Counted from the first letter of the stretch, positions 14,400-28,648 are shown. The stretch: 64,000 nucleotides of DNA from Enoplosus armatus (GCF_043641665.1 NC_092190.1:12646048-12710047), one strand, 5' to 3'. Notes: a model not told the origin generated them from the letters alone. Program-made: numbers and translations.

Positions 14400-16550
14400 C
14401 GTTTGTTTGCGATGTATGGAATGAATGTCGGCGTCAGAGATCTGGTGAAAATTAAGATGTGGATTTGTTGATTGATTAGCGATAGTGCGTCCCCACGTAG
14501 ATTCTGGACATCTGACAAATTATTACAAATTTGCGCATCAATTTTATTCTTTTTTAAATTTTTTATATTTCTAAAATTTCCAGGCTGGTTTCCCTGAATG
14601 ATAAGATATAATGTGCGTTGTCGCTAAAACTGTGGAGTGTGCCCTGCGGGGTTTTTGTGGGCGTCAAACTCAAAACAAATATTATTTCTGTCCAAATATC
14701 CAGCGGCTAAATGCAGCCGGTCCTAACGACAACAAAAGCAAGCAGTGACCGCGCACAGATGAAGTAACGCTGCACAGTGTTTATTAATGCAGACCAGTAT
14801 TTTATATTTTCGTTGTAGAATTTAAAATGATTACATGTTAAGCCACCTAAACTGGACAATTAGTTCTTCCTGTTATTTACTATTATTCATTTTGAGACTA
14901 AAATGACATATTTTGTTTTATCTTTTTTATTTTGTTTTATCTCCAAAAACAATTTTGATTTTTGAAAAAATGATCAACAATTCAATTTTTATCTCAAAAA
15001 CAGATTTGCTAACATTGCTAAATGTGACGTTTAAAAGCTTAAATTTCAACATTTAGTTTGCCGGGTTTTTTTATATTTTGATGAAATTCAAATTGGCAGT
15101 CTAATTTGGTAGTTTTCACTATCTGGCCGTTTCCTTGAAGCCGCTGTTGCACAAAAGGAAATGAAAATAATTTCCCTCTATTGCCTTCTGGTCAATTTAA
15201 CATCCTCTTCAAAAAAAAAGAGGGTGTCTGGATGAGATGCTTTTCCCTGACGTATTCCCAGTCCTGGACTCACGCTGTAATTATTCCCCGGCTTTTTCTT
15301 TGAGAGTCGGACGCTGCACTGGGTAAGCACAAAGAAGTCAGAGAGCATCCTTGAACCCTTTCAATAAGGGGCCACTGATATTCAAATAACACGCAGGCAC
15401 CATTTGACTGCGCTGAGCAAAGAGCATTTCAAATTCAACATTTGCATGTGACTCTTTGCCCCTTCTTTTTCTAAAGTTTAAAAAACTGTTCCCATAACAT
15501 CTATGAGGCTTCTGGCAAAGAGAAAGAAGCCACATCCTCGTTCTCGGTCCATCGATTGGTATGCAAATGAAAGCAGTTAATTTGGACAATTAGAATAAAT
15601 ATTCAGGGACCTTTGTCATCCAACCCCCTTGGAAACCCCCCGATAAAGTGAAACTGAACAAAAGATGTCTCGGAGATTAATTAGATATTTGATAAGACAC
15701 GAATCCCTAATCGCAGATACAAGACACATGGGGCTGCGATGTGCTCCAAGTCATAATTAATACCATTTAACAAGATTTTCATTTGGGCATGAAATGTTTT
15801 TTTCCGGGGCATTAAACATTGATTTATTCCATAGGGGAATAGTGAAAGTCAAGGTATTATAGGTGATTTTAAGAATAAAATAGCCTATGAACAGAAATAC
15901 ATTTCTAAATTAAATAAAAAATGTTTTCCAAAATAAAACCTAACACAAATAATTAAACCAAGAAATATATAAAATCTACATCACACAGTTACAGCCTTTT
16001 TTGAGATGTTTTAATTACGATAAAATGAAAGTCTTATACGTGTGACTTTATACAGGTAAACATTTATATATAGATATTTTTTTAGCAAAGAAATAAAATG
16101 GTTAACCGAAGTTGAAAAAAAGCTGTGTACATACATATCCACAAAGTGCGTCGAAAGTAAACTTCCCTGATTTCCAGGATACCAACACGAATAAAACAAT
16201 CATAGCCTAACATTTACATGAAAAGAACACATAGTTTAGTCGTCAATATACAAGATGTTAACTCACATTGTCCAACCAAAGTTCAACAGGTTTCGCGCAC
16301 CTTTTTAGCAAACATCCATTTCATTTTCAAGTTGCCCCTTAAAATCCCCAAAGGCCTACAGTAAGTCACTGCCTTTTCTGTAGATGGATTTACGGATGAA
16401 ATACTCGTCACGCCTGTGGAGAATATATATTTTTTTAGACTTTGCAATCGCTTCTTGAAATATTTTCTCCGTTATTGTCTGTCAGATAAGACCCGTTTTC
16501 AATGCTGTGCAGTTTTGAATGTGGTTTGATTTTGGGGGGATGACGCCTCA
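14400..16550. other. CIR1-SP9 interval: SP9 3' UTR and candidate conserved non-coding DNA
   Basis: There is no coding exon here. The right part (about 15820-16550) should be the SP9 3' UTR. The stretch 15180-15830 is non-repetitive and contains homeodomain-type words (AGATTAATTAGATATTTG near 15676, TCATAATTAATACC near 15752), as expected for developmental enhancers. Conservation cannot be checked here. Confidence 0.4.
15823..15828 (-). terminator. Candidate SP9 polyadenylation signal
   Basis: TTTATT on the + strand reads AATAAA on the - strand, about 720 nt beyond the SP9 stop. It is the first such hexamer downstream of the stop. Confidence 0.4.
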
Positions 16551-18373
16551 TTAGGGCTCGTCGTGTGGAGACTGATCCTTAACAGTGATTCTGGGGTTTA
16601 CCCCGTCCAAAATAAGTTCTGGGGACTCGGACCTCGGGGTCTCCAGGTTACTGGTGTCGGTGTCACTGTCGCTCCCCTTTTTGCCTCCTCCACCGGCCGT
16701 GTGAGTTTTGATGTGCTTGCTCAAATGGTCACTCCGCATAAAGCGCTTGTTGCACACCGGGCAAGCAAACCGTTTCTCGCCGGTGTGCGTGCGGAGGTGT
16801 CTCTGGAGCTCATCGGACCGAGTGAACCTTTTGCCACAGAAAAGCCAGTTGCAGACAAAAGGCCGCTCGCCGGTGTGCCATCTCAAATGCGCTTTGAGGT
16901 GAGATGTCTTTCCATACACTTTACCGCAGCCGGGAATGTGGCAGCTGTGGAGTCCCTTTCTCCGCAGGCTGGCCCCGGCGGGTCCCAGCCGCTCAGCCTC
17001 CTGGCAGTTCGGACAGTCACATGTTGCTCTGCCGGAGTACCGCCTGGACGACCGTGAGGAGCTACTTATTCCTGAACTGCCCCCAGAAATCATGGCGTTG
17101 GCGGCAGAAGCGTCTGTGTAAGTGGGGATGACCGTTTTGAACCCGTCCTGTGTTAACAGGTGCTGACTGGTGGACAGTAGATGAGACGCAGAGGGGCTGA
17201 TTCCAGTGGAGCTAAACGCCGAGTGTGTCAGCGAGGAGAAGTCCGGGTTGTAGCCACTCAGCTGGGAGTGGATGGCTTGAGGCGTCCCGGAGTGCAGTGA
17301 GGTCTGGAGGGTGCCTGCAGGATTCTGGACATCGAGCCACGACCCGGGATTAGTGTGGACGTCCCACCACGAGGACGCACCGTTGGCAACATCGCCAGGG
17401 ATGGTCGAGTGGAACCCGGACTTGTACCACGATTCGTACGGGTGCGCCATCCCCACCCGCGGGTAAAGAGTCTCTGCTGATGTGTGGACTTTGGAGATAA
17501 ACGCCGACTGCCCAGACTCTTGGGATGTGACGCTCGCAGAGTTGGAAAACAGACCGCTGTACTCTGTGGAAAACGCAGACGAGGTCGGGGAGGTGGAGGC
17601 TAAGCAAAAGGCGCTGTTGCCTGTGCCACTGGTCGGTGTTAGTCCTGTAGATGCGCGGCTTGTCGCTACTGTGAAACCGGGCAGACTGGATCCCAAGTTG
17701 CAGCTGGAGGAGGATCTTTTCCACGGATGAAATCCACCCTTTGAGAAAGCGCTCGAGTCAGGCAAAGTTGTAAGAGGACTGGTGTTGCCAATTTTGTTGC
17801 AAGTTGCGGCCAGCATAGCTAGAGGTGTAGTTCCAAACCGTGGTTCTTCCTGAAAACACACACAACAAAAGTTGGACTTAAAACAGGCAACTACAAATAC
17901 TGCTGAAATATTACGTTTAACCGGATAACTGGGAGGATTTATAGATTATAACAACTGTAATTATCAACAGCAGATAAATGTGTTTTAACACAACTAAACA
18001 TAAATAAAATACAACCTACGAGTAATAATGATGAATATTTTTTACAAACTTGCTCAGAATATTAACTGCGTCAGATATCTGCTGTGGATACACAGCGAGT
18101 AGAAAACACCATAAAGTTTGATCAACTCTGGTTTGATCTAGATGCCAGATGCAAGCTTTATCGGTATTTAACTGTTTATTGTTGAATGATAAATAACCAC
18201 CGAAACAAGCAAAGTAGTGGTAAATGACAGTAGTAATACCGAACTGCAAACTTTGAAAGCAAGAATGTTTATGAGAGCTATTTTTTTGTTGCGGAGGAAA
18301 GCAGGATAACTTTACGCACAACTTTTGCGCATGAATACAAAGTGAGACTCACCCCAAGTATAGACGTAGCCAT
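16551..18373 (-). CDS. sp9: Transcription factor Sp9 (439 aa, 2 coding exons)
   Basis: Sp9 is a C2H2 zinc-finger factor of the Sp family that binds GC/GT boxes and acts in forebrain interneuron and limb apical ridge development. Exon 1 (18373-18353) encodes only MATSILG, ending at CTTGGG|GTGAGT. Exon 2 (17849-16551) supplies the rest. The Sp box reads [11 protein letters not shown]; the Buttonhead box is [13 protein letters not shown] at about residues 283-295. Three fingers follow at about 310-332, 340-362 and 370-390 ([38 protein letters not shown]), all with intact C2H2 ligands. The N-terminus [13 protein letters not shown] and WYKSGFHS separate it from SP8, and synteny with OLA1 and CIR1 confirms it. 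The tail ends SPHDEP and lacks the long alanine tract that I recall in mammalian SP9, which is about 45 residues longer. The frame opening MCFQ at 17861 is intron read-through. Confidence 0.96.
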
Positions 18374-18700
18374 ATCCAGGGTCTGTGCTGTGATGAGAGT
18401 GCTCGCGATTTCAATGCGGTACGGCTCCAATTTGATTCAGACTCGCCGTGTTTGACTCGGGTCACACGGTTTCTCTCTTGGCTCGCAGCTCCCAACACTA
18501 CCTAGTTGTAGAGAGCGTGTTCTTTGAAGTACAGCTGCTGAGGACGCGCAGCCAATCTGGTGGCCCCATTCATGGCCGGGGATGAAGTCAGCCAATGAGA
18601 GACGCGACCGCAGACAGAAACACCAAAAACCCCGCCGTCAATCATCTGTTGTGCAGCCTCTGCTCAGACTGTCATACAAGACACGATTTGGTATTTTTTT
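18374..18700 (-). promoter_or_regulatory. SP9 5' UTR and proximal promoter
   Basis: This is the region directly upstream of the SP9 start codon. It is GC-richer than its surroundings and holds two CCAAT boxes as read on the + strand (18552-18556 and 18592-18596), 40 bp apart. The transcription start is not determinable by eye. Confidence 0.5.
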
Positions 18701-21700
18701 TAAATGCATACAGTTATTTTTATGTATTCTCACCCGAAGAAGAACCAATGTCTCCTTTCATTGAAGAACTGAGTTCCCACGTCAGTTCTCCACGAGGTAA
18801 GCTTTTCACTCATTTTAAAGCATTTGTGGATTGTGGTGACAGTGTGTGCAGCTCCAGGTTTCCCTTCTGATTTTCAATATCCAGATCATGCGCGACACGT
18901 CATTGAGAAAATGCTGCTATTTAAGCACACAGTCTCCTGAGCAACGTGAGGGACGCTGTTGTTGCTGCTGATGACTTTATCTCAACAGTCTGCAGCCGGT
19001 GCGTGCTGCTGCGTGTTAAACATGGCACGGGCAGTGCTCGGAGGGAAACAACTGATTTTATAGGCTCTGTCCTAAATGTTTAAAGAGCTGGTGTTCATAT
19101 TGGAAAATCACAGATGCATTAAGTTTAGTGAAGAAGTCCGGAAACAGGCCCGAGAGCTGAGACCTCACCCCTCCAGCCGCGGTCTGAATAAAACGACTTG
19201 TCACTGAACGCACGGAGAAAAACAGATGATGAGTCTTATATGATGTCCTCCAGTTTGTTTACTTTCAGCCGAAATCTACGCTGAGCTCGTGCGTGTGGTA
19301 GTGTTCTCGCACGTGTACCCCCCCCCCCGCCTCCCCCACTTACTTGTTGATGGGGGGGAGTGCAGGTGAGGGGTTACTTTAAAATGACAGCTTGCTTTAT
19401 CGGCGCGTGTAGCAGACCTGTTTTGAAAGTATTTTATAGGCGGAAAAAAAGTTCCATCATCCAGGAGATGCCTGCTGAAAGGCCGCCAGTCATCTCCATT
19501 AAAGAGATTTAACAAGAGGCACGTCGTGTAGCTGAGAAATAAAAATCTAATGCCAAACTAATCTCTCATTTAATTAAATTGTGGACAATTAAGAGGATGC
19601 CGTGTTTCAACTATTTTCAAAATTCAATAAACCCGCATATCCCATAGCGTGTTAAAACGCCCAGGGATAATGGCATAATGTAAAATTGACCTGCTCCGAC
19701 GTGAATCATCATCCCTTTTAAAAGTTAAAGCAATTTTCCAGAGAAAGGCTTGACCGAAAGATGTGCATTACAGTATTCAAAACGGGCAAATAATGCTCCA
19801 TTATAGAGTGTGAATGCTGCCAGTCAACACAGGCGCAATTTGTTCAAATACTCCTTTTCGCTTTAAAAACCCACCTCTGGAAGGATGAATAAAAATCAGT
19901 CTCATCAAATACTGAGCGCTGCCAAGAAAATTGAATCATTTTTTTTTTTTTTTGCAATCATGACAATTTGGCAGAGTGCTGTTAACAGTATTAAATGTCT
20001 ATTCTACATAAACAAAGTTGATTGTTGCTAAAGAAGTCGAAATAATTCGAGCGTTAAATGAAAATGGACGCAGGATAAGGACGTTTCTTTTCATTACACT
20101 TTAATAATAATACAAAAAGATCGGACAATGGATTTACTCTTTAATTAAGTTCACATTTTTAAAATAAAAAAAGTCGCCATTAATAATGGATTGATATTAC
20201 AATGTTAATATTGTTGTGTACATGATTATTTGCATAATATTATATCTTAATGTGGAGCAGCGTGGATGTTCCTAACAAAGAAATCTGCCTGAATCACTGA
20301 ATCTTTATGCACCAATAAACACTACTTGTCTTTTTTATATACTTCACCTTAAATGTATTTATTTGTCACAGTAACCTAGAATAATAAAATAATAGTGATT
20401 TTTTTTCTTCAGATGATGTTTACTTGGGACAAAAGGGGAGAACATGATCTTGCCTTGTCATTCAAGTGAGAATTTTGAGTTGAATCTGTAATTCTGGACT
20501 CCATTCGTGAGCACTTCTCTGTGGCAATTAGGAGCCTATTACAAGCCATTAGATTGATCAATGTACCTTAAACAATGGGAATGATTTATTTGGTCGAACA
20601 AAACGCTCTGCATCTATTGTAATGAGTGTAAGTGGGGGTGCATCCATCAACAAAAGATAAATGATTAATTCAGACCTATTCATTTAAATTCTTTCTACAA
20701 AGCCAGCCTCACTTGCCTCAAATCCAGATTATTAGAGCGTCATTTTCTGCATGTTAAACCAGACAGGCTGCTGGATTTGGGGGCGATGGTTTTTGGTTGT
20801 GCTCCTGTGTGCTTTAATTTGTATTTCTGCTGAGGGAAGTTTATTTGAGGACATTTAGCTAATTGTTGTAATTTGGCGTGCTCGTGTGGCTACACCTGTC
20901 TCTCTCAAAGGGGGTTGGAGGAAACTATGAGTGCAAGGATGCTGAACTTTATTTCTGTGGTGCTGGAGCTGTACGTTGTTGTCTGACGATTACACTTGTG
21001 TTATAGTGGATCAGAGGAAGCTCATAAAATCGAAGTATGAAGTATGAAGGATATCTTCCTTTTCTTACAGATATTTTTGGGTTGTAACTTTTATCCTGTT
21101 TCCCTGTAAAATGCAAAGATTATGATAAAAACAGTATTTATTCTGGGTGGCTTTAAATGACAATTTCTGTGTCCCATCTACCGTTTCGCAAGAGTTTGTT
21201 TTGTTACTTGCACTTTTGCCAGGTAATTGTTTGTTTCGGTGGCAGCTAAATAGAGACCACAGTGAGGAAATAGAGTTGATGTACATTAAAGTGCACTGTG
21301 AAATAAACTGCTTGACAATAAGGATTTATTGCTGTGGGAAGTCGATAAGCTATAAAACAAGAGGAAATGGCAAAGCTGCTTGGACCTGTCACCAGAGAGA
21401 CACAACTCGTGGATGTCTTCAGTTAAACGACTGTCAAGACAGATGATTCAAATGTTAATGGGAAGCAGGCAGCTGTTGACAACACAGTCAAGCCTCTGAT
21501 AAAGATTAACTACGCCCTCAATACACACTTTTCAACTAACAGCCTCCATGTGAGATTGATCTTATAGCAGCTCATCAACCTGCATCAATAGTATCGACAG
21601 CTAAATTTGGAAGTAAAGGTCAGCTTGCCAGCTTACAGTGTCAACTTTCATTTCCAGGGAGGCTGCATGTTCTATTTTGAGCGCGGGGAGCGAGCCAGTT

Positions 21701-21826
21701 GAAGTGCAGTCGACTGGTTACATTTGAGGACTTTAGCTTAGCCCGTTTTCTGTCAATGAATGTGTGTTTTTTTTCTCTGAGTCGGTGAGCTGTTGTGGAA
21801 TTCAGCAAAAAACTTGACTGTGGGAA
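18701..21826. other. SP9-OLA1 divergent interval with homeodomain-motif-rich DNA
   Basis: There is no credible coding exon. From 19500 to 20700 the sequence is non-repetitive and contains many ATTA cores, including TTTAATTAAA near 19570, CAATTAAGAGG near 19586, CTTTAATTAAGTTC near 20139 and CAATTAGGAGCC near 20525. A C11 run lies at 19318-19328 and a T15 run near 19939. The end (about 21640-21826) should hold the OLA1 promoter and 5' UTR. Enhancer function is inferred. Confidence 0.4.
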
Positions 21827-24800
21827 ATGGCTCCAAAGAAGGTGCACTTCATGAGGAATAAGCTCCATTCAGAAATGAGCATGCATTGTGGATTATGTAA
21901 TGGCAAGTGCTCGTTCTGACTGCAGACATCTCCACATTGTCTTTATTAGGGAAAAGGAGATGATGCACCAAAGCCGCCCCCACTGATTGGCAGGTTTGGC
22001 ACCTCATTGAAAATAGGAATTGTTGGCCTGCCCAATGTTGGGTAAGTAAAGGGTTTTTATTTGCATAGATAGTGTCGCCTTCTCACCATTCACTCTGCAG
22101 CATGTGCTCTGTCCACATCTGAACTATGTCTGCCATGATACCATAAATATATATGCATGTGAGGCAGGATGTCAGCCGAGTACAGTAGAATGCAGGACTA
22201 AAGGTTAGACATTAAATTTAAAGGAATGTTGCAAATTTGGACATACAGACAACTTCAGACTTTATTTAAAATTTTGGCCGGAGTTTCTGCAAAAGGAGCT
22301 TTCACACTTTGTGCACACCACACTTTATACTGAAACAAGCAAAGTGACATGTAGCGTGATGTACAGGATTTTAGCCAGAAGGCAAAAAAATCCTGCTCCT
22401 TAGATGAGTGTCCATGGAAAATGTCGTTTTCCTTAACAACCTGAGGAGTGTTCATATGCCTGTTAAGTGTCTGGAAGCCACGTGTGCCCCCACTAGCCAA
22501 GGATCAAATCCCACAAGAGCTTTTCATCCCACTTCTTTCCTTCCCTGTGTCTCAACTTTCCCTCAGTCTAAATAAAAGTGTGGGAGCTGCCTTGCACTTT
22601 TTACAAAATGCTTAAAATATTACTCAGGGTGTTTTATAGCAGACAAGCGTTATGATTGAGGGTAAACGTGACTTCAAAGAGTTGTAGTACATTAATAGTT
22701 TTGATAAAATTGTTAAATAGTTTATGAATGTGGGTTTTATCATTACAGCAGTGTTTTTTCAATAAGCAAAATAGTTTATTCTATGTGCCATGATCCATAT
22801 GCATTTGAATAAAACTGTATGACAGCAAGCAAAAACTGACCTACCATGCTACTATGAATGCAGAGAAGTATGTTAAATGAATGAAAAGCATTAACAAACC
22901 CTGTTGTCCACTCGTTTTAAAAACACCCACTTATCACTCATCATCTCATGCACCGGTCAAAGGTCAGGGCACATCCTCCCCGCAGCCTTCCAGTCAATAA
23001 CAGGTAACATACTGTAGACAGTCTAACGTTGTCACTATCACATTCACATCTCGAGCAATCCAGAGTTTCCAGTTCAGCTAACCTGCATGTGTGGGAGAAG
23101 CAGGACTTTTAGTGCCACTGAGCCCCCTTTGCAGGCCAGTCTCTGCTGTAGATTCATCGAACATTGACAGAGACACACACAGGCACATTTCCTACAATAC
23201 ATGGAACACATTTTTGAGGAAACTGTATAACAATTCACTTGTGTGTTCAAAGCAACACAGCTTTCTGCACTGTGTCAGTCAGACGCTTTTACTCTTGCAT
23301 GAAGCAGTGCTTAATTTAGGAATTCAACATGGCTATTTTCCCATAGTTGCTTGAAACAGCTCCCAGTCTCACAGGTACAATCAGTGCCTGTGGCACTTAA
23401 ATGAAAATAATTATATAGGAGAATATTGACAAGTCTAGCAATTTTTCTACATTTTCAGAATAATCAAATTCAAATTAAATCAAATTCTAAGATACAGAAA
23501 AAAACATACATCGTTTTAGAACTGAATGGCACTAAAAATAAGTCCAGCATCATAAAAGTACTTGTACTTGTATCGTTATTCTTTTTCTTTTATCTCATCT
23601 TTGCACATGAAAACATACTTTGGTGTCTTGCAATTATGTCATAACCTTTTGTAGCTAACGTAAAATTCTTTAGCACAATGAGCTGAAGGGATGCAAGCTA
23701 TAACCCAATGAGATTCTTGTATGTGTAGTCAGTCAGGGTGCAAATAAAAAGTTAGTGGTTAGGATGTGTTTGAGGAGTGTATGTAAACAAGCATTTACTC
23801 ACAATAGGACACAGGTGACTGTTTGAATGGTGGTTGTGCACCATTGACCGTTTCTGAAATATGAACCTGGTTTATGACAAATCAAAGTCAAACAGTTACT
23901 GTGTCTGTGAGAGTTTTTTTATCGGTGAGGTGGACAACATGACAGGAATCTGTACTACATGGCTGCAGTGTAGGTTAGGAGGCTGACACGCTGTCTGCAT
24001 GTCAAACCCGGTCAGACAAATCCACCTTTTCAGCATCTACCAAGACCTTCAGCCACATCAGTGACAGAGCGTAATCACAGTGCAGACCCTACATGACTTT
24101 CCTGCAGCCCCCTTTGAGCTACAGGCCACAGCGATAGGTTTTCCTCTGTTCAGCTGACAGGTTTTCATCTTTTTGCAGCTTCTTAAAACATTTATTGAAT
24201 CATTTTCAACAGAACTGTTGTATTCAGGTAGCCTGGAAAGTTTTGTAAGACCTGAAAACTGCAGGTTTTGAAGGGACAGAAAGACATTATTACTGTAGAG
24301 GATGATGGTATTTTACATAAGACTATTTAATTATATATTTACATGCTGGATATTGATGATGGAGAATAAACACACATGTTTTTGAAGAAGTGTGTGCTTC
24401 TTCACATGTAGTGCATCTTAGCTGTTTTGCAAGACGTTGGGGCTTATTGCACAAAGATCCAACTCACTAGTGTCCCCTGTTTTCATTTCTTATCCAACTG
24501 AAACCACAATTTCTTCCTGGTGTAATAAGTAGAACTCACTGAGGTTGTGGCCTGCCATACCACATTTGTATCAAAGTACAACTTCTCAACCCTCCTATGG
24601 TTTCTTCATGAATGAACCATGTTCAGATGCCAGCCTGCTGTTAGCTGGGCGTAACTGACCAGTTTTCATACACATTGGAAACTTGAGAGTGTGATTCAGC
24701 CAACCTTGCATCTATTTCTACACTTCGACCAGCACGTTTTCTATTTACTGCCATTCTCTCTGCTCAGAGGCACAAAAAAAAAGTTTTAGTCGTGTCCATT

Positions 24801-25152
24801 TAACCCTTTATTGGGACATACTGTTCACAGTATATGGCCTAACTGCCTCAAGTCAGTCTTAAAACTCTCCCCCAGGTCACCTGGACTGAAATGAATTTAA
24901 TGGGTACCTGCCTTTTGCCTATAGTTCTTCAGCTCAGCCTGCCTCATGAAACTCATTATGAAACTCGTTACGCACTTGTGCTTGTCATGTCTCTATGTAT
25001 ATGTAGTAGTCGAAATTAAGAAGCCAATGTGAACAATGAATCACTAGATAATTACTTCTTGTATCTTGTGAATCTCTATTAACTTAAAGGTCCCAAAAGC
25101 CCAATTGAATATGCGTAATAAGTTAATATGCCCACATTTGCCCATATATATG

Positions 25153-25184
<32 letters not shown>

Positions 25185-28100
25185 TGTCCAAAATGTGTAT
25201 GTATATATGTAAATATATTTAAATGTATTTTCCACAAACAGACAAAACTCTTTCGCGAGCCTACATTTTTACTTTTCATTTATTCAGAGCAGATATGTAG
25301 TGATAAACTGTCATTATGGAACTGGATTAGGCAGTTTGAACGAGGATAACCAAAATGATTAAGATTAATGAACCATTCAACCAGAAAAACAAAGAACCTC
25401 GAATCTTCTGATATGAACTGTTGTTGATACAAATATCAACCATAACAAGGGTCATGTACTTTATTAGAAGCATATTCCCATTTGATAAATGGAAAATGTG
25501 CAGTTTACATTGTCGCTGTCTTACAAGTTGACTGTAGGTAGCCGACTGTGCACTCTGACCCCTTATGAAAAAGTTAATCTATGTAGGAAAATGTGTGTGT
25601 GTGATAAGGAAATGATTTGCAAAATCACCAATTTAAATAGTGTGTGCTTTGACGGTACAGTTACCTTATTATTGATTCATTTTTCCACTTAATGATATTC
25701 CATCAACCCTAGAACTACAAATGTTAGAAAGTCATTGCTACATGTTTATTTTTGGCCAAGACACACTGCAGCTTCTTCCAGGACATGTGTGTCAAACAGT
25801 CCATTGGAGGGGTTGAGTCTGACATAGCAGGATGGAGAAGTGTACACCAACCAAAGCGATCCTTCACTTGTATTTTGAAACACACAATCTATTTTTATTG
25901 ACTGGTATATTGGCCTTATATAACACAAGTATTATCAAATTATATTTTTGTTATCTTGATGTATTAGTATTTTGAGTCAAATATAATTTCTGATACTAAA
26001 TCTAAGTTGGAAATCAAACTAAAGCGTGTTTGTACATTTTGAGTAGAAATTGATCACCTAGATTTTGAATAAAACTATAGTAGTGAATTGACAAATGAAG
26101 CTTATATTACTAGCTCTTTTTTTGGAGAATTCCCTCGCTTCTCAGTCTTCATCAGCAGTTGGAGTTTGCTCAGTTGTCATCACATGACTTAAGTGTGGAA
26201 CTTCAGTCACATGGTAAGTCTATAGATTTGTAATGTATTCCACAATATGTAGTTTTGTCTGTTACAATCCTAGTTGTTTAAGTAAACCCAGTCCAAGGTT
26301 TTAGGTTGATAGTGGGCCCAGTTATCTATATGTCTTACCTCCCTTTAAGAAGTGTTTCCACCACCCATTAGTGGAAAAACACACTGAAGTCTGGCTGCAA
26401 ACTTCTCAATACACATCACGTTTCCCAGTACTGACCAGCATATTACACTCTAATTTGCATTTTAGTAAATATGTAAGTTATTTGCTGTGTTATTAAGACT
26501 TTTTAAAAAAAATTTTTATACCTGATGATGTTTGTAGTGTTGCGGTGGATTGTCTTTTTTTCCCCCAAGGTGACCCAAGAATATCCTTCAAGTGTGTTAG
26601 AGAAACAATCCAGCTTTATATAAGGAATGAATGTATGCTCTTTAGCAATCTTGAGCAATTTCATGCCTATAGGACTTAGCAGACAATCATTTCAATGTGA
26701 AGCACCGAGGGAGGGGATAAAGATGGAAAGTCCTGGATTATAGTTAACTGCCTTGCCATTATTACTCTTAGACACTTGCCATTTTCTGTAGATTTTTGAA
26801 GTACACTTGAGCTGCTTGTGCCATAGAAAATAAATCAAATCTCTCACTGATCACAACAAGGGGCAGCGTTTGGCTGATCCCGTTCAACAGCTGAGATCTA
26901 TCAGAAATGTAATTTGCCCCTCAATTTCATGTACAATTGATCTATTATGGGATTATCTGACCTTGTAATTGGGCATAGTATTTTACAGAGTATTTTTGAT
27001 TCAAGTGCTCAAATATTCAATCCATTAGAATAACCTTTTCCTTCTTAGTAAATAAAAAAGCCAATCTTGCATGATTTACTGAAGTGCTTCAGGATCATGC
27101 TATCGAACCATCAGGCTCTACACACCAGCACTTTTAGATGGATTGGCTCCACTGCTGTTTTTATTTTCAGGAAGTCAACCTTTTTCAACGTGCTGACAAA
27201 GAGTCAGGCTGCAGCAGAAAATTTCCCCTTCTGCACCATTGACCCAAATGAAAGCAGAGTGCCCATTCCAGATGAACGCTATGATTTCCTCTGCCAATTC
27301 CACAAACCTGCCAGGTATGGGGTCTCATCGTTCACCTATTATTCACACTTCAGATCTGTAGTCTCTGACGGTCTTCTTGCTATAGGTATGAGAAAACATA
27401 TAACAATGTTGTTGACATGTAGCTGCCAGTTCTGTATGATGTATGATTGCTGCTCTACTCTGTGAAGAAAAAAGCTGAAGCATCTGAACCTCCAACACCT
27501 GGTTATCATACACATTCATAGAGGCTGTTAAAGCAGGTTGAATTCAGATTTGCTGTGCTATACTGACAAATCACTAGCAACATGTCTCGTTTGGACTGAC
27601 AAGAAGCAGTATGTTGAATGGCACAGAACATTTGAGTGCATGAATTGTAGACACAAATGCTAAAGTTCCCGCTTTTCAAAGAGCGGTATGAATCTCACTA
27701 GCAAGCTTATACTCAGCTCTGCCCTACTTATGCTCTATGTGCTGTGTACTGTAGCTTAAACACATGCAAAACATATTCCACTGCTGTTAAATTAATACAC
27801 CAGTAACCATAAAAATAAAAATAAAAAACGCTTTTTCAATAAAATGCAATGCAATTTTACAGCTCTAGAATACATACCTGTCTATCCTACCTACCCATAA
27901 GAGGTGGCGATGTTCTATACAATTGTAATTGTTAAAAAAAAATCAATGAAAAGACCAAAACCAACAATGAATTGATCCTGCTAACAAGTATTGCTGGTGA
28001 TATATCTTATGCCTCTACTGCACTGCAGGTTATTTTGAGACACGTACACTGTCCTACTGCCATATATTCTATAGCACCAAATGTGTATTAATGCGTGACT

Positions 28101-28648
28101 GAAAATAGTCCCCAACAAATGTGCTATTTACATAGTGTTTGAGTAACATTTGCTAGAAACTACAGTGTCCAGCTGTTTTAGAAAATTAACAAGCCTTTAT
28201 TTATTTGATGTGGTTTTGTATTAAATAACATTATATTGAAAAGAATATCTGGTATTTTGTCCACCACTTTTACATATATGGGGGAGCAATCTGTTCAAAA
28301 CACCTTACAATCTAATGCAATGCAATAGAACAACATCTCAAACTACAATCTCAAAAAAATCAACACTTTAACCTTCAGTTTACTGTTTTTGTTAGAATTA
28401 TATTATAATGTTTAAAGTCTTAAATGGCTGACCTTTTTGTCTTTCACTTCCTGGGTTGCAGCAAAGTCCCAGCGTTCCTTAATGTTGTTGACATTGCTGG
28501 CCTGGTGAAAGGTGCTCATGAAGGCCAAGGCCTGGGAAATGCCTTCCTGTCCCATATCAGCGCCTGTGACAGCATCTTCCACATGACACGTGAGTCACAG
28601 GTTGAGGGTTCATATCATCGACAAATCACATTAAACTTGTATGAGCAG

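Noticed and set aside
16563..17057. 164-codon + frame antisense to SP9 fingers, with other + frames to 17730
   Set aside because: Shadow of the conserved, GC-rich SP9 coding exon; no independent family resemblance.
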